From contig NZ_CP136946.1 in the NCBI RefSeq assembly GCF_050916355.1, forward strand, positions 1,116,001-1,180,000: a stretch of DNA of 64,000 nt. Reading direction: 5' to 3'. Position 1 is the first letter of the stretch. Each line of letters opens with the position of its first letter. The position numbers and the translations under genes were made by a program. Below, one piece after another: positions 8,532 to 17,136 of the stretch. The notes beneath the pieces were generated by a model. It was not told the DNA's origin and did no database searches. It worked only from the letters and a program-made list of their open reading frames with translations. Source of the DNA: Jeongeupia wiesaeckerbachi. GTDB lineage: Bacteria; Pseudomonadota; Gammaproteobacteria; Burkholderiales; Chitinibacteraceae.

Positions 8532-9824
8532 ATGTACAGCACCGATACCCTGCAGCACGCCAAGCGCCTCAACATCAGCCCCGAGGCGCTGCAAACCTGG
8601 CTCGACGCCGGCAACGACAAACCGGGCCACGGCGTGACCCGCTATATGCACGCCACCGTGAAAGCCGTCGGCTCGGCGTGCAATCTCGACTGCAACTACT
8701 GCTATTACCTGAGCAAGGAAGGCCTGCTCGACCAGAAGAACCAGCGCATCGGCGATGCACTGCTCGAGACCTTCGTCGTCGACTACATCGCCAGCCAGGA
8801 CGTCGACGAGATCGTCTTCACCTGGCACGGCGGCGAGCCGACGCTGCTCGGTGTCGATTTTTTCCGCCGCATCGTCGCGCTGCAAGCCAAACACCTGCCG
8901 CCGGGCCGGCGCATTTCCAACGATCTGCAGACCAACGGCACCTTGCTCGACGACGAATGGGGCGCTTTTCTAGCCGAAGCGGGCTTTCTGGTCGGACTGA
9001 GCATCGACGGCCCGCGCGAACTGCACGACGCCTACCGGCCGACCAAGAGCGGCAAGTCGAGCTTCGATGCGGTGTTCCGCGGTGCGACCATCCTGAAGAA
9101 ATACGCCGTACCGTTCAGCACGCTGACGGTGATCAATCGCAAGAACGCGCTACAGCCACTCGCCGTCTACCGCTTCCTGCGCGACGAACTCGGCTCGAGC
9201 TATATGCAGTTCATTCCCTGCGTCGAACCGAAGCAGTTCGAGCACGTCGCGCCGGGCCATCTGGATAGTCAGCGGCTGGCGCCGCAAGGCAGCCCGCGCG
9301 CCCGGCCCGGCCATCCGCTGTCAATCGTCACCGACTGGAGCGTCGATCCGGCCGACTGGGGGACGTTTCTTTCGACGGTGTTCGACGAATGGTTCGCCCG
9401 CGACCTGAACCGGATCAAGATCAACCAGTTCGAAACCACGATCGCCCAGCTCCAGGGCAAACCTGCGCAGCTGTGCACCAGCAGCCCGTTCTGCGGCAAG
9501 AATGTCGCGGTCGAACAGGATGGCCGCGTCTACTCGTGCGACCACTACGTCTACCCGGAATACGAGATCGGCAGGATCGGCGAGCAATCGCTCGCCGGCA
9601 TGGTGTTCTCGCTGCGCCAGCTGGAATTCGGCCTCGACAAGTTCAACAGCCTGCCCGGTGAATGCCGCCGCTGCCCGCACCTGACGCTGTGCTACGGCGA
9701 ATGCCCGCGCACCCGGTTGCTGAAAACCCGGCCCGGCGAGGGCAATCTCAGCTACCTGTGCGAAGGCTGGAAAAGCTTCTACGACCACGCGGTGCCGCAA
9801 ATGCGGCGGCTGCGCGCCGCTTAG
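8532..9824 (+). CDS. Anaerobic sulfatase-maturating enzyme (radical SAM/SPASM)
   Basis: The 430-residue protein shows the radical-SAM motif CNLDCNYC (Cys 50, 54, 57) and WHGGEPTLL, typical of anSME proteins. Its C-terminal SPASM region is rich in Cys (CGKN, YSCDHYVYPE, CRRCPHLTLCYGECPR, YLCEGW), which would hold two auxiliary 4Fe-4S clusters. Such enzymes oxidise the active-site Cys or Ser of sulfatases to formylglycine, using S-adenosylmethionine. The Ser-type sulfatase at 5577-7559 is the obvious client. Length is a little above the usual ~400 because of an insertion around residues 235-265. It follows the YkgJ gene by 14 bases, so the two form one unit. Confidence 0.92.
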   Translation: MYSTDTLQHAKRLNISPEALQTWLDAGNDKPGHGVTRYMHATVKAVGSACNLDCNYCYYLSKEGLLDQKNQRIGDALLETFVVDYIASQDVDEIVFTWHGGEPTLLGVDFFRRIVALQAKHLPPGRRISNDLQTNGTLLDDEWGAFLAEAGFLVGLSIDGPRELHDAYRPTKSGKSSFDAVFRGATILKKYAVPFSTLTVINRKNALQPLAVYRFLRDELGSSYMQFIPCVEPKQFEHVAPGHLDSQRLAPQGSPRARPGHPLSIVTDWSVDPADWGTFLSTVFDEWFARDLNRIKINQFETTIAQLQGKPAQLCTSSPFCGKNVAVEQDGRVYSCDHYVYPEYEIGRIGEQSLAGMVFSLRQLEFGLDKFNSLPGECRRCPHLTLCYGECPRTRLLKTRPGEGNLSYLCEGWKSFYDHAVPQMRRLRAA

Positions 9825-9839
9825 CCGGTAATCACGGCA

Positions 9840-10265
9840 TCAGGCCTCGACCTTGCGCTCCATCCGCAGCACATTGCCCTGTTCGCCAACCTGATCAAAG
9901 CCGAGCTTTTCGTAGAATTTCTTCGCCGAATTGCCCTTGAACACACACAGGCGAACCGCCTCGAGCTTGCGGGTTTTGGCCAGCGACATCGCATGGCCAA
10001 GCAGCTGCGTGCCGATGCCGTTGTGCTGCGCCTTGGGAATGACCTGCAGATCGTTGATGTACAGATGCTGCTGATTAAAGCTGACGCGGATCACCGCGAC
10101 GCGCTCGTCGCGATCGCGGACGACATAGTTGTCGGTTGCCGTCAGGCTCTGTGCATGCGCGTCTTCATTCCATTCCAGCCGGTGCTGCGCATAGTGATGC
10201 GCCATGTTCTGGCGGGTTACTTTCTCGATGAAGGGAAAATCCAGACTGCTCGCTTCGCTGATCAT
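9840..10265 (-). CDS. GNAT-family N-acetyltransferase
   Basis: A 141-residue GNAT protein. The acetyl-CoA binding motif is QVIPKAQHNGIGTQLLGHA, followed by the conserved end helix NSAKKFYEKLGFDQVGE. The open frame starts 25 codons earlier, but the ATG at 10265 has GGAG four bases upstream and yields the usual start MISEASSLDFPF. The substrate cannot be read from the sequence. It converges with the sulfatase maturase, ending 16 bases from it. Confidence 0.85.
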   Translation of the reverse strand: MISEASSLDFPFIEKVTRQNMAHHYAQHRLEWNEDAHAQSLTATDNYVVRDRDERVAVIRVSFNQQHLYINDLQVIPKAQHNGIGTQLLGHAMSLAKTRKLEAVRLCVFKGNSAKKFYEKLGFDQVGEQGNVLRMERKVEA

Positions 10266-10347
10266 GGCGCTCCATGGGCTCGGGGCCGCGTGACGTCGAA
10301 CCACCAACGGGCTCGACTCGGATTGATACCCGTCGAGCATACGCCCG

Positions 10348-10557
10348 TCAGTGCTCCCAGTGGAATGGCATCATCAGAAAGCGCAAGGCGGCGAGGACTT
10401 CCTGGCGCGCCGGCGCGGGAGCCGGCCGATCCACAAGCCCGGACGGGCCTTGTAGATCGACGACATTGGCGAAGCGAGGCAACACTTTGCTTCCCAAGAC
10501 AGACTTCGCCCCCTGCAATAACAGGCGGGCGGTAGCCGGTCCCGGTGGAATGTCGTA
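10348..10557 (-). pseudogene. 5'-truncated coding remnant (about 69 codons)
   Basis: The minus strand holds an open frame of 69 codons with normal codon use but no start; a TAA immediately precedes it. The product begins YDIPPGPATARLLLQG and ends LAALRFLMMPFHWEH before a TGA. It reads like the C-terminus of a real protein, but I do not recognise the family. The break lies next to short hairpin repeats and an IS110-type transposase, which fits a gene cut by a rearrangement or deletion. Confidence 0.4.
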
Positions 10558-10989
10558 TTAAAGATTAACCGAACTAACTGTCAAACGAACTTGAACTTCT
10601 GTTTGGCTTGATTCAGCCCGCAGGTTGGGCTGAGCCCGTGAAGCCCAACACGCCAAGCCGATGTCGGGTTGATTGCTTCCAGTGCAATGTTGGGCTTCAT
10701 TACATTCAGCCCATATATGGACTCTCCCCGGCTTGCAAGCCTTCAGCATCGTTGGCATGTGGGACGACTGCACACATATATCCGGCCTCTTGTTGCTGCA
10801 CCGCATTCGATGCCGGCCATGATGGGCTATTCGCGCGCCTGCTCCTGTACAACCTACCGTGCTCGAGGCACCTTGGGCTTGATCAGAGTGGTCAGACGCC
10901 GGTTCGACCTGTTTGCCATCAGCGCTGCTTGCTTTGCAATCGTCGATTGAGTGCTCCTTGTTTACTAGCAACTACACCTGCCATTCAAC
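10558..10989. repeat. Gene-free stretch with two GTTGGGCT/AGCCCAAC hairpins beside the transposase
   Basis: Two hairpins share the same arm: GTTGGGCT at 10624-10631 pairs with AGCCCAAC at 10642-10649, and a second GTTGGGCT at 10689-10696 pairs with AGCCCA at 10708-10713. They resemble the short palindromes that IS1111-type elements often target. The remaining open frames here are cysteine/serine-rich and match nothing I know. The left end of the insertion sequence probably lies within the last ~40 bases, but I could not fix it. Confidence 0.4.
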
Positions 10990-12009
10990 TCAAGTGATTT
11001 GGTAATCCTCTTCCTTCGTCAATAACGCCCACGCGATCCGGGCGTTCTTGTTCGCCAACGCCACTGCCGCCACATTCGCCGGCCGTCGCGCCGTCAAGCT
11101 GCGTAGCCACTGGCTGCGCCCATCCATCTTCGCGCCAATCTGTCGCAACACGGCTCTTGCGCCATGAATCAGCAAGGTGCGCAGATAAGCGTCGCCGCGT
11201 TTACAGATACCCAGCAGCCGTTCCTTGCCGCCGGAACTATGTTGTCGCGGCACCAGCCCCAACCACGCTGCCAGATCGCGACCACATTTGAATTGACGGC
11301 CATCGCCGATCGCTGCCACCAACGCCGTGGCGCTGATCGGGCCGATGCCGGGGATGCCTTGCAGTCGTTGCGCCGCCGGATTGCTTTGGGCAATCAAGCT
11401 GATTTCGCGATCCAGTTCCTTGATGCGACCGTCCAATTCGTGCAGGTCTTGCCACAGCCCGCCCAACAAGCGCCGGAAGCGACAGCTCAGGCCATTGGTT
11501 TGATCGTCATATAAACGGGGCAGCGCCCGGCACAATTGCTCGATGCGCTGCGCCACCACCAAACCACGCTCGGCCAGCAAGCCGCGAATCTGATTGGCCT
11601 TGGCGGTGCGCTGATGCACCAGTTCGCTGCGAATGCGGTGCACCGCTTGAATGTCTTCCTGCTCGACCGTCTTCACCCGGACAAAGCGCATGCTGGGGCG
11701 GCTCATAGCCTCGCAGATCGCCGCCGCGTCATTGGCATCGTTCTTTTGCCGTTTGACGTATGGCTTCACGAACTGCGGCGCGATTAATTTGACGTTGAAG
11801 CCCAACTGCTGCAGTTGCCGGCCCCAATGATGGGCGCCGCCGCACGCTTCCATGCCGATGTCGCACGAGCGATCCACCTCGTCGCGCAGGAAGGCGAGGA
11901 ATTTGTCACGGGTTAATTGCTTGCGCAGCACGGTTTGCTCATCCCGCGCCACGCCATGCAACTGGAAGACGTTCTTTGCCAGGTCAATGCCGATGCGCAT
12001 AAGCTTCAT
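10990..12009 (-). CDS. IS110-family (IS1111-like) transposase
   Basis: The 339-residue DEDD-type transposase shows MRIGIDLAKNVFQLHG (first Asp), DIGMEACGGAHHWGR (Glu), KRQKNDANDAAAI (Asp pair), and the C-terminal Transposase_20 block GIPGIGPISATALVAAIG, which holds the conserved region with the Ser nucleophile downstream. The ATG at 12009 has AAGGAG six bases before it; the longer frame to 12060 lacks this. The gene appears intact. IS110-type elements lack long terminal inverted repeats, and I could not define the ends; they probably lie near 10950-10989 and 12060-12130. Flanking genes are a truncated remnant on one side and an AT-rich VOC gene on the other. Confidence 0.93.
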   Translation of the reverse strand: MKLMRIGIDLAKNVFQLHGVARDEQTVLRKQLTRDKFLAFLRDEVDRSCDIGMEACGGAHHWGRQLQQLGFNVKLIAPQFVKPYVKRQKNDANDAAAICEAMSRPSMRFVRVKTVEQEDIQAVHRIRSELVHQRTAKANQIRGLLAERGLVVAQRIEQLCRALPRLYDDQTNGLSCRFRRLLGGLWQDLHELDGRIKELDREISLIAQSNPAAQRLQGIPGIGPISATALVAAIGDGRQFKCGRDLAAWLGLVPRQHSSGGKERLLGICKRGDAYLRTLLIHGARAVLRQIGAKMDGRSQWLRSLTARRPANVAAVALANKNARIAWALLTKEEDYQIT

Positions 12010-12231
12010 GGTGGACTCCTTCTTGCGATTGACTGGTGGTTGGAACTTCCAGTCCGGCACCTAGATGCCGATTCGGGAGGGGGGAGTCCATCCCATTAAC
12101 CTACGTGCTGATTCTGGGTGCAAGCGGAAGCAGGCTTTCGCTAGCGAACGATTAATCAAAGACACCCTATAATCCAAAACCAAAGTAAGTGTTACTGCCG
12201 AGCATTGCATGTCCTGAAATACATCAATTAA

Positions 12232-12597
12232 TTATTTACCAACGAGTACAAATACATTGCCGTCTGGCGCCTCCATGACTGCGACGTGCCCAGATTCAGT
12301 TGCAAAAGGGGTTCTTATCCATTTCACTTCCGCATTAGTGCTTAATTCTTTGTGAGCTTGGCGCACGTCCTCAACCAACATTTCTACTTCTGTGAATTTA
12401 TTTTCTGGATGATTACTGAGCACAAGTTCAGAGCTGGGGCCACTCGCAAATTTCAGTCCTATTAACCTCCAAACATATCCATTCTCTAAGGGGCGTTCAA
12501 TTTTCCAATTTTCCGACAAGCCGACTGACGTATAAAACGCCAAAGATTTGTCTATGTCGCTTGTGTGAATGCAAACACATTCAATTTTTTTGAACAT
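12232..12597 (-). CDS. VOC-family (glyoxalase/bleomycin-resistance fold) protein
   Basis: The 121-residue product starts MFKKIECVCIHTSDIDKSL and has the paired βαβββ pattern of VOC proteins: an N-terminal HTSDIDKSLAFYTSVG block and a C-terminal GHVAVMEAPDGNVFVLV block. The metal ligands His (N-terminal) and Glu (in MEAPDG) are in place. Its reaction is unknown. AAGGA lies ten bases before the ATG. Base composition is clearly lower in GC than that of nearby genes, and it sits beside the IS110 transposase, so it was probably acquired. Confidence 0.82.
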   Translation of the reverse strand: MFKKIECVCIHTSDIDKSLAFYTSVGLSENWKIERPLENGYVWRLIGLKFASGPSSELVLSNHPENKFTEVEMLVEDVRQAHKELSTNAEVKWIRTPFATESGHVAVMEAPDGNVFVLVGK

Positions 12598-12945
12598 ATA
12601 AATCAATTCCTTCCATTCAGGATTTGGTAAGAGCCATGGGGTCTAACGTTGATATTTTCTGGATGTGGTATCGCTGCGAAAAAGGACACCTTTCATAAAA
12701 TTTAACTTGCCGTTATATCTTATATAGCCAGACATCGCACTAAGCCACAACAGAGAAAACACTATGCCGAATCGACACTAACGAAACCGCATGCAATCTC
12801 TCCTAGACCTGGCTCTGGTTAGCCCCCTCCCCAATAGATGCCTTTTTTATATGCAGTATTGCGTTCCAAGACCATCTGCGCACCTGGCAATCGCATTCGG
12901 TTTGGCACCTTTAATGACGCACCAAATACCTCGGCCAATACGCCG
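12598..12945. other. Intergenic, no gene seen
   Basis: About 350 bases between the VOC gene and the 3' end of proB. The first half is AT-rich, as in the VOC gene. Open frames on either strand give no recognisable protein, and I see no RNA gene or clear terminator. Confidence 0.4.
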
Positions 12946-14061
12946 TCACAGCAACACCAGATTATCCCGATGCACCAGTTCCGGCTCGTCGATATACCCC
13001 AGCGTCGCTTCGATCTGGCCGGTCGGCTGGCGCAGGATGCGTTTGGCGTCCTTGCTCGGGTAGTTGACGATGCCGCGGGCGAATTCGACGCCGTCCGGGC
13101 CGACGATGCGGACGATTTCGCCGCGCGGGAAATCACCGGCGATCTCGGTGACGCCGATCGGCAGCAGACTGGAGCCCTTGTCGAGCATGGCGCGGCGCGC
13201 GCCTTCGTCGACGTGGACGCGGCCGTGCACCTGCAGGTGGTCGATGATCCACTGTTTTTTCGCCGCCAGCGGCGTGGTGTGCGAGATCAGCAGCGTGCCG
13301 ATCGGCTCGCCGGCGGCGAGCCGGGTCAGCACATTCGTTTCACGACCGCTGGCGATCACCGTGGCGGCGCCGCTGCGGGCGGCGCGCTTGGCGGCGATGA
13401 TCTTGGTGTACATGCCGCCGGTGCCGACCGACGAACCGGCGCCGCCAGCCATCGTTTCGAGTTCGGGCGTGCCGGCGATGGCCTGGTTGACGAACTGCGC
13501 ATCCGGATTGCTGCGCGGATCGGCGGTGTACAGGCCTTTCTGGTCGGTCAGGATGATCAGCGCGTCGCCTTCGATCAGGTTGGTGACCAGCGCGCCGAGC
13601 GTGTCGTTGTCGCCGAACTTGATCTCGGCGGTCACGACGGTGTCGTTCTCGTTGATGATGGGGATGACGCCGAACGACAGCAGCGTCAGCAGCGTCGAGC
13701 GCGCGTTCAGGTAACGGGTGCGGTCGGCCATGTCGTCGTGGGTCAGCAGCACCTGCGCGGTCTTGAGCCCGTGTTGGCGGAAAGCGGACTCGTACGCCTG
13801 ACACAGTCCCATCTGGCCGACGGCGGCGGCGGCCTGTTTTTCGTGCACGGCGCTGGGCTTTTCGCTCCAGCCCAGCCGCGCCACGCCTTCGGCAACGGCG
13901 CCGCTCGACACCAGCACGACTTCCTTGCCCTGCTTGGCAAGTTCGGCGATTTCCTCGGCCCAGCGTGCCAGCGCATGGTGATCGAGCCCGCGACCTTCGT
14001 TGGTGACGAGGCTGGAGCCAACCTTGATGACGAGGCGGTGAGCAGACTGGACGATGGTCAT
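12946..14061 (-). CDS. proB: Glutamate 5-kinase
   Basis: ProB phosphorylates L-glutamate to γ-glutamyl phosphate, the first step of proline synthesis in the cytosol. The 371-residue protein has the amino-acid-kinase domain with VIKVGSSLVTNEG near the start, VSSGAVAEG, INENDTV, FGDNDTLGALV and LTDQKGLYTADPR. A C-terminal PUA domain (about residues 275-360) includes KGSSLLPIGV and GDFPRGEIVRIVG. Length and order are normal for the family. The start at 14061 is set by the family N-terminus MTIVQSAHRLVIKVG; the open frame runs further but is arginine-rich noise. No proA is adjacent. Confidence 0.96.
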   Translation of the reverse strand: MTIVQSAHRLVIKVGSSLVTNEGRGLDHHALARWAEEIAELAKQGKEVVLVSSGAVAEGVARLGWSEKPSAVHEKQAAAAVGQMGLCQAYESAFRQHGLKTAQVLLTHDDMADRTRYLNARSTLLTLLSFGVIPIINENDTVVTAEIKFGDNDTLGALVTNLIEGDALIILTDQKGLYTADPRSNPDAQFVNQAIAGTPELETMAGGAGSSVGTGGMYTKIIAAKRAARSGAATVIASGRETNVLTRLAAGEPIGTLLISHTTPLAAKKQWIIDHLQVHGRVHVDEGARRAMLDKGSSLLPIGVTEIAGDFPRGEIVRIVGPDGVEFARGIVNYPSKDAKRILRQPTGQIEATLGYIDEPELVHRDNLVLL

Positions 14062-14306
14062 GGCGATGGCGGGCGCGGGAAAAAAACCGATTATAAGGTC
14101 TGTCAGATCGGCGCGGCTGCGGCGACGAAACCTCAGAGGCAAAACCCCTGCCGACTGCATGGCGCCCGCTGGCCTGCCGGCGGCCCCCGCAGAATGCCGC
14201 GCCCGCTGCCGGAACGGCGGCGCCGGGGTTTTCCTGTCTCGTTCCGCGCTGCGCACTGCGCATCACGCAGCGCGGAACCGTTGCAAACCGACAAGGACCA
14301 AGCACC

Positions 14307-14927
14307 ATGATCCGCAATCTGAAAATCGCCGTTTTCCTGATCTGCCTGCTGCCACTGGCGCGGCTGGTGTGGCTGGCGCCGGCCGCGGTGAATCCGGTCG
14401 AGTTCATCACCCATTCGACCGGCACCTGGGCGCTGGTCGGCCTGCTGGTGACGCTGGCCGTCTCGCCGCTGCGCCAGTTCACCGGCCGCAACGAGCTGCT
14501 GAAATTCCGCCGCATGCTCGGGCTGTTTGCGTTCTTCTACGCCTGCCTGCACTTCAGCACCTGGTTCGCGCTCGACCATTTTTTCGACGTCGCCGCGATG
14601 TGGCACGACGTCTACAAGCGGCCCTTCATCACCGTCGGCTTCTCGGCCTTCGTACTGCTGATTCCGCTGGCGGTCACCTCGAACGACAGGATGGTGCGCA
14701 AGCTCAAGCGCAACTGGGGGCGCGTACACAAGCTCGTCTACCCGATCGCCATCCTCGTCGTCGTCCACTACTGGTGGCTGGTGAAGCGCGACGTCACCGA
14801 GCCGGCAATCTACGCCGCGGTGCTGGCGCTGCTTTTGCTGTGGCGACTTGATCGTTGGCAAAAACGCCGTGCGGCTTCGGCGCGACAATCGAAGCATGGA
14901 TCATCCCCAGCCTCATCCCCCACCTGA
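14307..14927 (+). CDS. msrQ: MsrQ (YedZ) heme-binding inner-membrane subunit
   Basis: MsrQ passes electrons from the quinone pool to the periplasmic methionine sulfoxide reductase MsrP. The 206-residue protein has about six membrane helices. Conserved features are THSTGTWALVGLLVTLAVSP, FRRMLGLFAFFYACLHF with the heme His, and VHKLVYPIAILVVVHYWW with further His ligands. An MsrP gene is normally next door, but none is found beside it; the neighbours are proB (divergent) and a ThrE-type exporter, whose first gene overlaps the msrQ end by 32 bases. Confidence 0.92.
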   Translation: MIRNLKIAVFLICLLPLARLVWLAPAAVNPVEFITHSTGTWALVGLLVTLAVSPLRQFTGRNELLKFRRMLGLFAFFYACLHFSTWFALDHFFDVAAMWHDVYKRPFITVGFSAFVLLIPLAVTSNDRMVRKLKRNWGRVHKLVYPIAILVVVHYWWLVKRDVTEPAIYAAVLALLLLWRLDRWQKRRAASARQSKHGSSPASSPT

Positions 14928-15666
14928 CGCGGCGCGGATCGCCAGACTGGCGCTCGACGCCGCCGTCCTCGTCCACCAGAGCGGCGGCGATACCGCGCGC
15001 ACCACGGCAACGCTCGATCGCAGCGCCCGCGCACTCGGCGCCAGCCGGGTCGACGCGATCGTCTCGTCGCTGAGCCTCGGCGTCACCGTCAACATCGATG
15101 GCCAGCAGGAAACCGCGCTGCGGCGCGCGCCGCACATGGGCGTCAATTTCCGTGTACTCAGCGGTGTCGAACGCGCGGTCAACGCGCTCGAGGCGCGGCG
15201 CATCGGCGCCAACGGCTTCGCCACGCTGCTCGACGATCTGGACAGTTATCCACACTACTATCCGGCCTGGCTGGTGGCGGTGTTTGTCGGCGTCGCCTGC
15301 GGCGCCTTCGCCGCGCTGTTTCACGGTGATCTGCCGGCCGTGGCGATCACCAGCGTCGGCGCGGCATTCGGCATGCGCGTGCGCCAGTTGCTGGCGATGC
15401 GCCACTTCAAACCCTTCGTGTTCGCACCGGCGGCGGCCTTCGTCGCGACGCTGATCGTCGGCGTGCTGCTGTCCTTCACCGGCACACCACAGGCCGCGCT
15501 GGCCGCGTCGGTGCTGTTCCTGATTCCCGGTGTGCCTTTGATCAACGGCGCGGCCGATCTCCTGAGCGGCAGCTATCTGAACGCGCTGGTACGACTGACG
15601 ATGGGCGCCGTCTTCGTCGTCGGGCTCGCGCTGGGGATGAGCGTAGCGCTGAGGATGATCGTATGA
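14896..15666 (+). CDS. Threonine/serine exporter family, N-terminal half (ThrE N-domain, DUF1212)
   Basis: The 256-residue protein begins MDHPQPHPPPDAARIARLA. Its soluble first half carries the family pattern (LVHQSGGDTARTTATLDR, SSLSLGVTVNIDGQQET, GVNFRVLSGVERAVNALE), followed by about five membrane helices ending in IPGVPLINGAADLLSG. In corynebacterial ThrE this half and the next gene are one protein; here they are split, as in many proteobacteria. Together they probably export threonine/serine or small organic acids. The start at 14896 lies inside the end of msrQ, and the stop overlaps the start of the partner in ATGA, so the two halves are translationally coupled. Confidence 0.87.
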   Translation: MDHPQPHPPPDAARIARLALDAAVLVHQSGGDTARTTATLDRSARALGASRVDAIVSSLSLGVTVNIDGQQETALRRAPHMGVNFRVLSGVERAVNALEARRIGANGFATLLDDLDSYPHYYPAWLVAVFVGVACGAFAALFHGDLPAVAITSVGAAFGMRVRQLLAMRHFKPFVFAPAAAFVATLIVGVLLSFTGTPQAALAASVLFLIPGVPLINGAADLLSGSYLNALVRLTMGAVFVVGLALGMSVALRMIV

Positions 15667-16112
15667 GCGGCTGGCTGATCTCGCTGTGGGCCGCACCGGC
15701 GGCGCTCGGTTTCGCGCTGCTGTTCAACGCGCCACCGCGCGCCTTGTGGCCGGCAGCCATTCTCGCCGTCGTCGGCCGCTTGCTGCGCGATGTCGTGATG
15801 CATGCCGGTATCGACATCACCCTCGGAACGCTGATCGCCGCGCTGGCAATCGGCGCGCTAGCCGAAGTCTGGGCCCGTCGCGTACGGCTGGCGGCGCCGG
15901 TGTTCGCAATCTCGGCGGCAATCCCTATGGTGCCCGGCGTATCGATGTACGAGGCCGTGCACGCGCTGATGAAGCTCTCGGGCCTTGCCGCCGGCCAGTC
16001 CGGCGAGGCCTATCTGGTCGAGGCCGGCAGCAGCATCGTCCGCGCGGCGATGATCCTGCTGGCGCTGACGATCGGCATTGCGATGCCGTCGCTGCTGATG
16101 CGCCGCCGCTGA
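15663..16112 (+). CDS. Threonine/serine exporter family, C-terminal half (ThrE C-domain, DUF3815)
   Basis: A 149-residue membrane protein with four to five hydrophobic segments (for example LISLWAAPAALGFALLF and MILLALTIGIAMPSLL) and the conserved block AAIPMVPGVSMYEAVHALM. It is the partner of the preceding gene, which it overlaps by four bases (ATGA). The pair should assemble into one exporter in the inner membrane. The substrate here is not proven. It ends nine bases from the convergent LysR gene. Confidence 0.86.
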   Translation: MSGWLISLWAAPAALGFALLFNAPPRALWPAAILAVVGRLLRDVVMHAGIDITLGTLIAALAIGALAEVWARRVRLAAPVFAISAAIPMVPGVSMYEAVHALMKLSGLAAGQSGEAYLVEAGSSIVRAAMILLALTIGIAMPSLLMRRR

Positions 16113-16120
16113 ACGTGGTC

Positions 16121-17032
16121 TCACGTCGCATCAAGCTGCTTCACCAGCTCGCCCGCCCGCGCCGCGACCAGCTCCAGCAGCGTCGTCAGCGGGTGCGACG
16201 CCGTTTCGTCGGCGCGGGTCAGCGCGTACAGCGTCATCGGCAGCGCCGGTGCCAGCGGCCGGATCATCGTCGTGGCCGGGTCGGCGCCGAGTGCGGTAAA
16301 CGGGTCGACGATCGCCACGCCGGCGCCGGCCTCGACCAGTGCACGCGCCAGTGGATAAGTCTGCACGGCGATGCGCACGCGCGGCGGCGGGTCGACCACG
16401 GCGAGGTGGTGTTCGAGCAGCGCCGACAGCGGATCATCGGTCGACAGGCCCACCAGCGATGTGCCGGCCAAGTCCTTGAGCGCCAGCGGCATATCGGCCT
16501 GAGACTGAGGCCAGAAGCCGCCCGGCGCCAGCGCGACCAGCGTACCGGTAGCAATGGTCTGCACCGCCAGCCCCGGGTGGTCGGGCTGTTTCAGCGTCAG
16601 GCCGACGTCGAGCTCGCGCATCATCAGCCCCTGCACCAGCTCGCGGGTGTGATGTGTGGATAACTCGCAGCTGCTCCGGGGATAACGTGTGAGCCAGCTG
16701 GTGATAAGTTGTGGAAGAAGCGACAGCGCCAAGGCCGGTGTCGCGCCGATGCGCAAGGTCCGGCCCGGGTTGTTGCGCAGGTTCTGCGCCAGCCGCCGCA
16801 CCGATTGCAGGCTTTCGCTGACCTTGGCGATCTCGCGTTCGAGTTCGAGCGCCTCCGGCGTCGCTTGCAGCTTGCCGCGCACGCGCAGAAACAGCGGAAA
16901 CCCCAGTTGCAGCTCGGCGTGCTGCAGCACCTTGGTCACCGCCGGCTGCGACACGTGCAGCAGTTGCGCCGCGCCGCTGACCGACCCGCTCTGGCGGATC
17001 GCCTGAAACACTTCGATATGCCGTAGCCGCAT
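16121..17032 (-). CDS. LysR-family transcriptional regulator
   Basis: The 303-residue protein has an N-terminal winged helix-turn-helix (MRLRHIEVFQAIRQSG, then GSVSGAAQLLHVSQPAVTKV) and a LysR substrate-binding domain starting around residue 95 (LRIGATPALALSLLPQLI). I start at the ATG at 17032, the family position; the open frame extends eight codons further. It is divergent from the D-amino-acid dehydrogenase gene with a gap of about 100 bases, so it probably controls that gene and itself from this gap. An exact DnaA-box 9-mer (TGTGGATAA, 16655-16663) lies inside the gene, possibly by chance. Confidence 0.93.
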   Translation of the reverse strand: MRLRHIEVFQAIRQSGSVSGAAQLLHVSQPAVTKVLQHAELQLGFPLFLRVRGKLQATPEALELEREIAKVSESLQSVRRLAQNLRNNPGRTLRIGATPALALSLLPQLITSWLTRYPRSSCELSTHHTRELVQGLMMRELDVGLTLKQPDHPGLAVQTIATGTLVALAPGGFWPQSQADMPLALKDLAGTSLVGLSTDDPLSALLEHHLAVVDPPPRVRIAVQTYPLARALVEAGAGVAIVDPFTALGADPATTMIRPLAPALPMTLYALTRADETASHPLTTLLELVAARAGELVKQLDAT

Positions 17033-17136
17033 TGCCCATAACCTTTGCTTATACAAAGACCATGTTTATTCATTGTCGCGGCGCTGTCACTGCGGATTAA
17101 GGTGAATGTCATCAAGGTGGTTCAACAGGCGTTCGC

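Noticed and set aside
10643..10695. Possible integron attC site (GCCCAAC ... GTTGGGC fits RYYYAAC ... GTTRRRY)
   Set aside because: The spacing is short and the inner L'/L'' arms do not pair; no integrase or cassette array is present. The repeated hairpin explains the match better.
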